A model generated the notes under the pieces. The model was not told the origin of the DNA and did not search any database. It was given only the letters and a program-made list of their open reading frames with translations. 64,000 nt of DNA, taken from Plicaturopsis crispa FD-325 SS-3 (Eukaryota > Basidiomycota > Agaricomycetes > Amylocorticiales > Amylocorticiaceae). The stretch lies in the NCBI GenBank assembly GCA_000827205.1, contig KN832564.1, positions 880,682 to 944,681 of the forward strand, in the 5' to 3' direction. The translations under genes were made by a program, and so were the position numbers. Positions 10,601 to 20,924 of this stretch are shown here, one piece after another; the first letter of the stretch is position 1; each line of letters starts with the position of its first letter.

Positions 10601-12481
10601 GGAAGCCTCAATGATTAATGCCACTGTTATGGTTCACCAGCGAGATTCCAATATGGCTGCACTTATAATGGTCTTTCGCTTGAGAATCATGGCTCGCCGG
10701 TGTCGCCAATCTCACTGGAAAATGCCAGGGTTGAAGCATGAAACCTCGGCGGCCTCACGGTTATGCATAGCGCCGGTCAGGAAATTTGACCTTGACGCCA
10801 CCGCTACCAGCCAACATGGGCATATCTTTGCTGGAAAGTCGGGGTAGAGCCTCCTGGCGACCAATATGTTTACTCGACGCCATGTGTACGTGGTGTTTCC
10901 CTGGGACTTCCTTCCTATTATTTGTTTCGGTCACAAAAATCATGGATTTCTGCCCAAGAATGCTTTCTGCAGACGGACGATGCAAAATCTCATGCAGGAC
11001 CTTGAAGGTCACGGTGGTGGCAATAACTGTGAAACCCTGCACGGGTACAGCCGTAGACTGACAGGATCCGGACAGCGCTCCATCGCACGAGAACAGGTGT
11101 AACACATGGGAGCAGCAGGTAGACGCATTCGAATGTAGAACTGTCGAGTCCGCTGATCGCCTTTCCCACAGATACAAAGCTGGGGAAGCGTTGATCAACT
11201 CGGAGCCGTTTAACGTTCTAGGAACCAGACCGTAGGCTGGGGCATGTTCTTTCCGTGTTCTGGGGCCTGAGTTCCGTCACCTAAAATTGGTGACCGACAT
11301 AGACTTACCGAGCTTTATCTGCGTGTGCGTATTTGCCTACCCTTCCACTTCGGAGAAGAGAGTTGACATGCTGTTCCACGCTTCTACTATCTCGGGCTTC
11401 CTTATGTGCACACTCAGCGCCCACGTCCACCCCTATACGCATTTATGGAGCCTAGAATTCATGTCTGTCATCCGTCGCACAACCCCTGCACAACCATTTC
11501 ATCAACCGGAGGTGACGGGACCAAGATGAAAAACCGGCTGCCGCGCACTCTGTGTACGGCCGCTCAAAATGGGGATAGGATGGCTTCTGCGATGCGCAAC
11601 CGTACACACGCATGATCTTCGGCATCTCTATGGATATTCTCCGGGCGGGTGCAGACACAGTCGGTTGATTTGCTAGGTGATGCCTTCGGCAGCGTACGAT
11701 TCGTCGGCGGAGGGCGGTAGTGAATCTTCATACCCCCAACGAAGACAATTCATGCGGGGAGGAATATACCCCACACTTAGTCAGGGAATGTGCCTTTGAG
11801 GCTGGACCAAGTACCCGTTTTTCGCGACTCCCATCCCGCTCACGGTCCGTCTATCGAGTTCATACTTTCGAGACCAATCTAACCTGTCTGATCATTGCTT
11901 GACACGAAGAAAATGTCTTCTACAAGCATACGTGCCATTATCTGTGTCGATGCAATCGGGCGTTACGCGTTTGCACGATATGCCTTGACAGTGCGCGGGC
12001 GCCTCTTCATTGAAGCTGTGATTCATGTCTCCAGACGCATTCTGACGGTGTCAATGTTAATCATGTAGTCAAAATTAGTCCAAAGGCGGCTACCAGTCAT
12101 ACTCATATCCTTGAGGAGAATGGAGATGGTACCACAGCGTGCGCCAAATCATGCTATGACCAGTACTTGAAAGAAATGTACAAATCACCAGCAGATCAGA
12201 GCGACCCGGCCTAGATCTCTCTTTCGCGGGAACTCAACTCTAAAACCTTGTTGACCGATGGTGACGTCAGAAAACGTGTATCATTTTCTGACACTGAACA
12301 CTGACAGAACATTTCTTGAGCGAACCGTTAACTGAAGTTCATACAAGTGAGTGTAATGTTGGCGAGGAATGGGGAGATGCGGTGGCCAGGGTTGCGTCGT
12401 TTATTCAAGTGCTACAAAAAATTACTGCGACGGATATTGCAAGAGGACAAGACAGAATAAACCGCAGAAATGGTGTCCGTC
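10601..12481. other. Long intergenic stretch, nothing recognised
   Basis: About 1.9 kb without a supportable gene. The longest frame (10761-11198, minus) has no family resemblance. No inverted or tandem repeat was noticed. The 3' untranslated region of the dihydrofolate synthase gene should begin at the right end. Confidence 0.4.
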
Positions 12482-13915
12482 TCAAGAGAGCCCACCTAAA
12501 AGCCTATAGAAATCCGCGACGAGGTACAGGCTGCCGGCGACAACCACCAATCCCTCCCCATCCACATCTCTGATCTTTCCTGCAGCCCAATCCAGGGCCT
12601 CTTTCAAGCCTGTGTCTTCACCCGAGGAGCACCATACGTCCGCAGCTGGCACAAGTGCCTTAACAACCTCCGCGACATCTTGCGGCTCCTCACTGCGTAC
12701 CCATGGCATTCCTTCCGGCTGCGTGAACCGTACGAGCGCAATGTTGGGCGGCTGCGAAAGGTATGGATGCGCGTGCGCAATGAGGAGAGGCGATAGTGTC
12801 TGGAGTGGGGTTTTTGGCGGGGAGCGGGAGAGAGCGAGAATATACGTGATGGGAGAACGGGAGCGAAGGGATGCGATGTACGCAGCAAGCGTGGCTGACG
12901 AAGCTGGATTGTGTGCACCGTCTGCGAGGACAAGTAGTTTTTGAGATGATGGCGATGGCAGTGACATGACATGGAAGGACAGGCGTCCTGGCCAACGGGT
13001 TGCCTTAATCCCACGAGCTACAGACTCCAGCGTGATCCTCTCACGAAAGAGGGGAGGCACATCAGGGTGTGTCAGGAGTGCAGAGACTATGGACCCTGCG
13101 ATCCCGAGGTTATCGAGTTGATGTGCACCATACAAGGGTAGGAGCGCCTTCAAATCGTCGGCTTGCCCTGTAAGACCCTGAATCTCGATAGCGACTGGTT
13201 GGGGTGGTGGTCCTTGAAAATGCTCCGCTTGTAAGCAGACCGCAGGAGCAGTTCGTCCATCACATGTCTCGTCCCAGGACCGCGAGACGGCGGGCTTGGC
13301 AAGGATCAACCTCCCGCCCGCCTCGCCCACGATACTTCTAACGACATCCTCCACCTGTTTGTGAGCTTGCGGCCCGAGCACGAATGGTTTTCCGGGCCGT
13401 GCGATGGCAGCTTTCTCAGCTGCTATAGCGTCTACGCTCGTACCTAGAAAGGCCTGATGGTCGAGATCCACAGCTGTGAGCGCAGAGACGAGCACGCATG
13501 CGTCCGGGATAACGTTTGTAGCATCGAGTCGACCGCCCATGCCAACTTCCATCACGACAACATCCACGCCGGCCGCCTCGAATATACGCAGTGCGGTAAG
13601 CGTCAATGTCTCGAAGCTGCTCGCGCCGATAGCGTGTCGTGTATCTGCACTCGTCACTTCATCGCGCGCAGAAATGTAGGCGCTTTGCGTCACTGGAACG
13701 TTGTTGATCGTGATGCAGTCGCGGACGGAAAGAAGGTGGGGACTGTTGAAGCGGCCGACGAGGAGGGGCGGCGAGGCGGCGAGAAATATAGATGTTAAAA
13801 GTGCAGATACACTACCTTTGCCGTTTGTGCCAGCGATGTGGCAGGTAGGGCGGGTGTATGGCGGTAGATGATCTGTTAGGGTGCGGATGCGCTCGAGAGT
13901 GAGATCGATTGACAT
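12482..13915 (-). CDS. FOL3: Dihydrofolate synthase (folylpolyglutamate synthase family)
   Basis: Adds the first glutamate to dihydropteroate using ATP, a required step of folate synthesis. Single exon of 477 residues from ATG 13913-13915 (MSIDLTLERI); this start matches the family N-terminus, while the frame stays open 31 codons upstream without homology. The ATP-binding P-loop is HIAGTNGKGSV. It is followed by RFNSPHLLSVRDCI, the Mur-ligase-type segment VVMEVGMGGRLDATN, and HQAFLGTSVDAIAAEKAAI. The C-terminal domain has VLADGAHNPASS, the conserved DGAHN motif. The short N-terminal spacing and the MSI(D/E)L start favour the Fol3-type enzyme over mitochondrial polyglutamylating Met7. Divergent from the Ulp2-type gene, with 469 bp between the starts. 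Confidence 0.9.
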   Translation of the reverse strand: MSIDLTLERIRTLTDHLPPYTRPTCHIAGTNGKGSVSALLTSIFLAASPPLLVGRFNSPHLLSVRDCITINNVPVTQSAYISARDEVTSADTRHAIGASSFETLTLTALRIFEAAGVDVVVMEVGMGGRLDATNVIPDACVLVSALTAVDLDHQAFLGTSVDAIAAEKAAIARPGKPFVLGPQAHKQVEDVVRSIVGEAGGRLILAKPAVSRSWDETCDGRTAPAVCLQAEHFQGPPPQPVAIEIQGLTGQADDLKALLPLYGAHQLDNLGIAGSIVSALLTHPDVPPLFRERITLESVARGIKATRWPGRLSFHVMSLPSPSSQKLLVLADGAHNPASSATLAAYIASLRSRSPITYILALSRSPPKTPLQTLSPLLIAHAHPYLSQPPNIALVRFTQPEGMPWVRSEEPQDVAEVVKALVPAADVWCSSGEDTGLKEALDWAAGKIRDVDGEGLVVVAGSLYLVADFYRLLGGLS

Positions 13916-14384
13916 GTTGGTTACCCTCAGGTCGGATTGAGCGTATTTTCCAATTAATTTCGTCCAGAGTTCCTGAGTCCTCAGAGGTGTAATAAACAAG
14001 ATGAGCAATAGGGAGACCGAAAGGAGAGATTACTTTACTTTACGGCGCGTCAGTCCTCTCAATCATACGTGCTGAGTGAAATACGATCGCGCCTCCAAGT
14101 CGGAACGAAAGCACTCGAGCAGCAGCGATCCTCCGTTTTCCTATATCTCCGAAACAACTGGACGGCAGCGGACGGCGAAAGGTGTGACCGGGCAACAGGT
14201 GGAATCCACTGGCAAGAATTTTGAGGCCTGGTTGGCCCTCGGTCCGCGATGCCATGGAATTAGCCCCTGTCAATCCTGCCCAATAAGGAATTCGGTACTG
14301 TGCCATAGCCTGAGCGCGGCGGCGTCGCTTGGCTTCACTTTGCTCGCCTGAAACCTTCTGCTCTGTGCCACATCGTTATTTACC
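13916..14384. promoter_or_regulatory. Shared upstream region of FOL3 and the Ulp2-type gene
   Basis: A 469-bp head-to-head gap that must carry both promoters and 5' untranslated regions. No TATA box or named site is clear enough to mark. Confidence 0.4.
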
Positions 14385-17300
14385 ATGAATGGGGACGACA
14401 AGCGAATTATCAATAATCTGGAGGCCGTGAGTTCTGGCTCAACTTCTCGCGCAACTCCTCAGCACAGAGACGCGTCGGGCAATGGCAGTGGTGTAGCAGG
14501 CAGCAGTGGATCATCTGGGTCGAGGTATGTCTGTTCAGTGTGTTAATTGAGTTAATCATCGCACTAATGCAATTCCTGATGAAGGTGGAGAGGAAAACCG
14601 ACCCCGATCCAGACACCCAGCAACAGTGTAAGCCCATGCAAGTATTTGGCAGGCACTGGGACTGAACGTCCTTGCTTTATGGATTGTAGCGTCAGAGCCA
14701 TCGTATGCACGCGAGTGATCCATACACCAAGGTCCGGGATAATCTGTCGGCGCCTAAGGCCAGCTCGAGCACGTACAACCCCTCCGCCAAGCAAAACCTA
14801 GCAAATTACACAGTTTCGACGCATAGGAAGAAAGTCAAATTGGGTCCTGATTCTCCGCCCACTCGCAACAGAAAGCCTCAGATTAAAGGTAAGATGTCGA
14901 AGTATTACTCGTTGGACGAGCTCTTACTAAACCTTCACTACGATCTAGTCAATCCGATGGCGAACAGGAAACCAGAGGTTGTCACCATTTGTGACAGTGA
15001 TGAAGATACAGGGCAATCTATCGACCGTCCTCAGCTCACGTCGTCTGACCCTATCCTGATTGATGGTATACCCTCGCCTTCCTTGGACGCGCCGCGGCGC
15101 CCTACCCAAGGTAGCACTTCTACGAGCCGGTTACAAATCAGTGCCCTACAGAACAGGCAGTCGGTCGAAGTGGATGACGATATCGAAGACTTTGAAAAGC
15201 CAACTCATCTTGAGAAGCCAACTCTTTTGGATTTGCCCATAGCACCCCCGGGGAATGTTCGGCAAAAGAGAAAAATGTTCGAAGGAAATGGCCAGCCGCG
15301 CCCTGGACAAGTGCTTCACGTCGACTTTCGTCATCCACCGTCTAATACCAAATCGGTGAAAGCAGGCATGAAGCCGAAGGGGGAGCGCAACTCTTTGGTA
15401 AGAGCTCTCATACAATCACCGAATCCGTACTTATGATTGGTTCCCATAATTTTTGTTCAGTTCTCTCCTATGGACGCTGTTGCAACCTCCTCCACAAAGT
15501 ACACGTCGAAAAAATCAACGGCCAGCAAAGCAAAGTCATCTGTTGGCGTGACTAATATCGCAATGCCAATTGAGGCGTGGTTTCATGGTGTTTGTATCCT
15601 GCCTGAACCAAATATGGACAACTCGCCAAAGTACACCATGACATGGACGAGGGTCGATAGAAATGAATCGAAAATATCGATTACGCCCAATTCCACAACC
15701 TCACTCCCCTCCCCCGAATTTCTTTCCCGATGCATCCATACTTTTACGGTATGCCTATAATCTTTCTTATGCTCTGCCTATCCTGATGCGAGTTTTGCAG
15801 TCTTCTGAAGACAGCGATAATCCTTTGTTCACATTCAGATTCCACAAGGACGTCAAAGCACCGAAGTTGAAGTCAACGTCCCATTTCACCCCAGGTATAG
15901 CAATTTGTCCTCGGTCATTGTTTGCGTCTTTTTGATTATTTTCAGGATCAATGGGGCGGGATGGTTTCATAGTGTTGAAATTCTGTACGAAACACGACAG
16001 TTTCAAAGAATCAGAATACCGGTATATAATAACTCAGCTTCAAAGCGAGCTTGAAGGAAAAGAGACTGTTAAGTAGGTCCAATATACTCTTCGCGGACCT
16101 CTACAAAAGACTGACACTGAGGTACAGCGCTCACGGTGCCAGAAGTTGTTGGGCCATGATGCAGGATGCATTATTGCTCAAAGAAATGGCCAACAAGCGC
16201 AACGGATCCTCAAATTCCTCTGTCACCGACGGAAATTTGGCGCAGAGGAGAGTACAGCAAGCACAAGCGGCCAGGGATGGCTCTAACGCTAAGAGCGGGA
16301 AGAGAAAGCGGGAACCATCACTCGTGCGGACTGTATCACCACCCCCTCCGAAGAAACCTCGACCACGTCCGCGACCCAAACGCCCATCGTACGATTTCAA
16401 CTTTGCGTTTCTGCTCCGTTTCCAGCTCATTTGGCTGAAATTTCCAGGGATGAAACGTCGACTGATCAAGACCAAGATCCTTCTCCAGTACCTCGCCGGT
16501 CAGCTCGTCATTCAGCAGAGCATATCGCTAGCAGCTCTCGTCGTTCACCCGTAGGTGACTCAGATGAGCTGTTCGTTTTATTTCTCTTCTGTCTTGAGCG
16601 GATGCGCTGAGCCATCACCATTAGTATTCTAGTATATCCGCCCGTTGGAACTGGGGCCATCAATATCACCAGGGCCGAAATAAACCGGCTGGAACCCAAT
16701 GAATTCTTAAACGACACCTTGATCGAATTTGGCCTCAAGTACGATCCTAATTTAGTCGTTTTGACCTTGTGCTGATGAGTACCTCTCAGACTTTGGCTTA
16801 ACGATCTACGCGAAAAGGATCCCGAATTCGCCGATCAAGTACATGTATTCAGCTCCTTCTTCTACAAGAAACTGAACAAGAAACCGTACGTCAATTACAT
16901 AGGCGCTTCCACTCTCGTGCTTAAAATCTATGTTCAGGTACGAGGAGGGCTTCCAAAGCGTCCGCAAGTGGACTTCCAAATTCGACTTGTTCAAGAAGAA
17001 ATATCTCATCGTACCCATAAACGAGCAGTATGTCTAGAGTTTTTTTTCGAGCATATCTCATATGTTTGACTTATTATCTCTCAAGCCTTCATTGGTACCT
17101 CGCCATCATATATCAGCCGGAGCACTGTCTCAATGCTCCGCCACCTCGGGAGAATGTTTCGACAGTATCAACACGAACACGCGCCCGCCAGTCCGATGCG
17201 GCCCAGAACAACGATGCACCACCTCCTTCCACGCACAGTGGGTCCCCACCTCGCGACAATCTAGACGAGAACGGATCAAATTATACGGTCGCAAGTGAAC

Positions 17301-18428
17301 AGGGCGAAGATGAGGTCGAACAGCTACTTGAGTTTAAGGCGTCATGTTCAATCAGCGACGATGAGAAACGGGACTCGTCTGCCAGTGCGTCGCGCAAGGA
17401 GTCTGCTGTCGAGCCCATTGAGGTTGACGACGACGACGGTCGCTCTGGCGCGCCGTCCGCTGCCGACGCGGCTATCGGATCCGCAGACGACAGCATGGCC
17501 GTCGAGTTATCCTGCGACGATATAGCTACGCGGTCCGCAAGACATTCTCCTACTTTATCACAGCCAGGGTTGGCCGACGACAGCCCGGCGGTCCCGCCTC
17601 GTAAGTTCTACGGACCCGCTGCCAACAAAGGCAAGGGGAAGGCCAAGCCTCGACGAAGCCCCCTGGACCTGGAAGAAGATGTTGATCCTATGGACTGCAT
17701 CGATGTCTCTATGGATGAGCCAAAACCGGAAGAGCCACAGAGGTATTAATTCTGTCACACTCTTCGCGTGGCCACTTTACTAAACATGAGCAGGACGTGG
17801 ATCTTTACACTCGATTCTCTGGGCTCTCGTCATCCTCAAGCGGTCAAAATCTTGGCAAACTATCTCAAGATGGAAGCACGAGACAAGAAACACATAGAAG
17901 AGACAACGGATGCCGTTGGTAAACAAGCCAATGTACGTGCGCCAAATCGTCTTAAAAAAGCTCAAATATAAAATGGCTGATCAATGCTCTAGGTCCCCAC
18001 GCAGCCCAACTTTTGCGATTGTGGCGTATACCTTCTTCATTTTGCGAAAACCTTTATGGAGAATCCAGAACATTTCGCCCGCCTAATCATCACTGTAAGC
18101 CTATTGCACTCAGTACAAGCTTCGTGTTCTCACATGTCTCTAGTCCAAGAAGTCATCCGCTAGACATACCGACAGACAATCTGAGTGGAACGACAATGCT
18201 ATCAAGGACGTCCGGGAAGTGCTCATAGCCCGGATCCAGAAGATGTCCAAGGAATGGCAGGTCATCCGGGACCTGAAGAAGAAAGAGGAGGAGAAAGAGG
18301 AGAAAGCCAAGGAAAGCTCGGACGACGAGGTTGTCATTGAAGAGGGCGTAGTGCTTCAACGGGACTCGCCGAAGGGGAAGCGGAAGAGTGGCGGGGGAGA
18401 GGTTGCAGCTGCGAGGATGCGAGGATGA
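14385..18428 (+). CDS. Ulp2/SENP6-7-type SUMO isopeptidase
   Basis: Cysteine protease of the C48 family that removes SUMO, especially chains, from nuclear proteins. Start ATG 14385-14387 (MNGDDKRIINNLEAV). The N-terminal third is basic and Ser-rich, then comes a folded region around 15560-15740 (IEAWFHGVCILPEP...KYTMTWTRVD). The catalytic domain starts with INRLEPNEFLNDTLIEFGLK at about 16675-16740, then DLFKKKYLIVPINE. The catalytic histidine is in HLHWYLAIIYQP (about 17090), the aspartate in WIFTLDSLGS (about 17800), and the cysteine in QPNFCDCGVYLL (about 18000). Roughly 200 acidic, Ser-rich residues (17125-17745) lie between His and Asp, splitting the domain as in SENP6/7. The C-terminus is charged coiled coil (KKKEEEKEEKAKE). 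All triad residues are present. About a dozen exons. Confidence 0.87.
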
Positions 18429-18656
18429 TCATTGGGCTTTACGGTGGTAGAGTGCTTCTCGGACTTTATGATACTGTTTTATTATTACTTACCCGCATAG
18501 CATTATACACAACCAACTGCATGTCGCTCGCAGTAATTCATGAGCATGTTTTTATGACCGTTGGCACAGTAGACGACCGATGGTGATGGATATTTCACGG
18601 CCATGGATTCGATTCGATGACTCTGGCAAGCGAAGGGTACATGACAAAAAGCGAGC

Positions 18657-20531
18657 TCAGAAATCCGTGTCAATCCTCAGCTCCTCCTTGGGGATGATAG
18701 TGCCAATGTCGACGACGGTATAAAACGAGAACGTCTTGACCTCGGGCTGTTTCGTTCGCGAAGGCGTGCTGTGCTCGTCTGCAGGGCCGGGGTCATCCGA
18801 CCTGTACGTGTACGACACGAGCATATTGAACTGCAGCACGATTTCATGGGGTATAGTGAGCACAAATCGGGGCGTGTGATGCGGGGGACGTACCTTGACG
18901 CTCCCGCGCGCTTCCTTGCCAATCACAATCTCGCCACCTACGACTGTGACATTTGCGCGTTTTTCCAGAACACCAACCGTCTTTAGTTTGCCCCGCCCGT
19001 CCTTCTCCCTCGTCGCGCGTCCCGCAGCGATCTCCATCAGCTCATCATCCTCTACACCAAACATATCCTCGTCGTCCTCGTACTCCCATGCCTCCGCGAA
19101 GGGGGCAATAGGGAAAGACGATGTAGGCAGAGACACCGCGAATGGCGGCCGCCGCGATCTTTCGGGTGCGTTGCTGTCTCCCGCGGCAACGTGCATCCGT
19201 TGAACAGATAGCCGCACCTGGATGGGGTCGTAGAGCGGATTCGTCAACGATAGCTGGAACGGATACGTCTTTCCGGCTTGCATGCCAGCTGATGCACCCT
19301 GACTTTTGTCGTCGTCTACGCGCCCCACCGGCCGTTTAGTGAGCTCTGCGTGTGGGAGTGATACGACGATTGCAGGTAGGTAATTTGCAGCGACAAGTTT
19401 AATCTTGTATCGGACGGACTGGGCCTTCTGCTCAGGCTTGATAAGAATGTGACGGCACGCTGGGCATCGTTTCGATAATTTGGAGTGCAGCGGTATCCGC
19501 AGTGGCTTGAGCTCGCTATGCTGAATTTTGAGTAGCTATCTCAAATAATATTGCGCATGCGCACCTGGTTCTTAGCGGCATCGCCCAACTGCTCACCCAC
19601 CGCTGCTCAAGCGTTGCCACCTGCCCGATGGTCTCAATATGCCTCATGAGCTCCATGTCTGCCTCACCCCCACCCGTGCCCATCCCACTCGATGCACCCA
19701 CCTCGACACGACTCCGATACTCTGGCATCTCGTCTTTGTTCGGGGTCTTATCGCGTCCGCTGCGGCTGCGCGTGAGGGGGTTGTACTTGCCCACCCCGGG
19801 GATGTCGCGTGCTAGTGCGGCGGAGGCGGCGGCTGTGACGGAATTGGTGTGAACGGGGTGTGAGGTGGAGTTGGCAAGAGCAGAAGAAGAGGAAGACGAT
19901 GATGCACGTAGGAAAGGTTCAAAATGGTCCTTCAATCGCTCAAACTCGAGTGACTCCGGTGCGGCGTCTTCAAATTTCTGCAGTTGCGCTAAGAGAACAT
20001 CAGCATGCAGCGCGAGAGTGAGCGATGTAGAATGAGTCGACGCATACCGGCAAGGCCTGTTGGCTTCTCGAATGTGACCCCTACTTCAGCAGAGTCCCAT
20101 CTGCAGTGGTTACAGTAGAGAAAGAACGGTGGTTCGCCAACTGCGCTCACGGGCGCAGGGCCATCGCCAGTGTCTGGCGGATCCGAGGGTACCACTGAAA
20201 GCGTGTTTCGACAATTGGGACACAGGAAACAATTACGCGCGCATCTACATGAATTCTCTCGTCAAGATAGCTCCTACAGCCCGAGCAATCACACTCACCG
20301 GTTCTTCTCTGCTCGAACACTGGCGCCCGGGACCTCGAACAAGCAGTTTGGGCAATAGTAGCCGCTGACTTCTACGGAGACGCAGCGATTGCACCGGACA
20401 GCATCGCACTCCTCGCAGAAGTACAATTCGTGTAACGGGTGAAAGCTGTATGCTGACGATGCCAAGTGGGGCGGCGGAGGGACCGGAGACGGCGAAAGGC
20501 AAGAACAATGATACTTTATAGTCGAAGGCAT
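18657..20531 (-). CDS. DCTN4: Dynactin subunit p62 (DCTN4 family)
   Basis: Part of the pointed-end complex of dynactin, the activator of cytoplasmic dynein. The start chosen is ATG 20529-20531 (MPSTIKYHCSC). The family's cysteine-rich N-terminus is complete: FCEECDAVRCNRCVSVEVSG then YYCPNCLFEVP, followed by the second metal site ARNCFLCPNCRNTLSVV and FLYCNHCRWDSAEVGV. The middle is Ser/Ala-rich and probably disordered (about 19720-19930). The C-terminal half contains CPACRHILIKPEQKAQSVRY and beta-rich segments (KTYPFQLSLTNPLYDPIQVR), ending with TGA at 18657-18659. Convergent with the Ulp2-type gene, 228 bp apart. The pairs of CxxC motifs and their order identify the family well; exon ends in the C-terminal half are approximate. 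Confidence 0.88.
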
Positions 20532-20924
20532 GGTGTGGTACCGTACTAGCAGAACCAAAGAGACGCGTCGACGCGACCAGCCAGCCGTTCACTTTTACCG
20601 CAATTATCTACTACTTACCGGGTCTCTAGTTTCAGGATAAGTTACTGCTGTTCACCAATAAATTCGACGTTCGCAGCTAGCAGACGCACGAGATACTGCT
20701 TGTCTCTGCGTAGTCATTCTCGGGGACCGGGGACCGCTGGCTCAATTTGTTTTTGACGAACAGTACTTCAACGACTATGTCGGCCATAATATCGACTGGC
20801 TTACTGAGAACGGGCATTATGCGCGTAAGTGGTGGATTGATGCTATGAATGCTAGTAGTCGAATGTGCGTGATGAAGTGTACAAGTATGATGACTGGGTT
20901 CCACCAGGTCGACGAGTTCTCTGT
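20532..20924. other. Intergenic, dynactin upstream region and PET127 3' end
   Basis: 393 bp holding the dynactin p62 promoter side and the 3' untranslated region of PET127. No further gene is seen. Confidence 0.4.

Noticed and set aside
10761-11198. Minus-strand frame of 145 codons in the gap before FOL3
   Set aside because: No recognisable motif, overlapping frames are equally open, and there are no plausible neighbouring exons.
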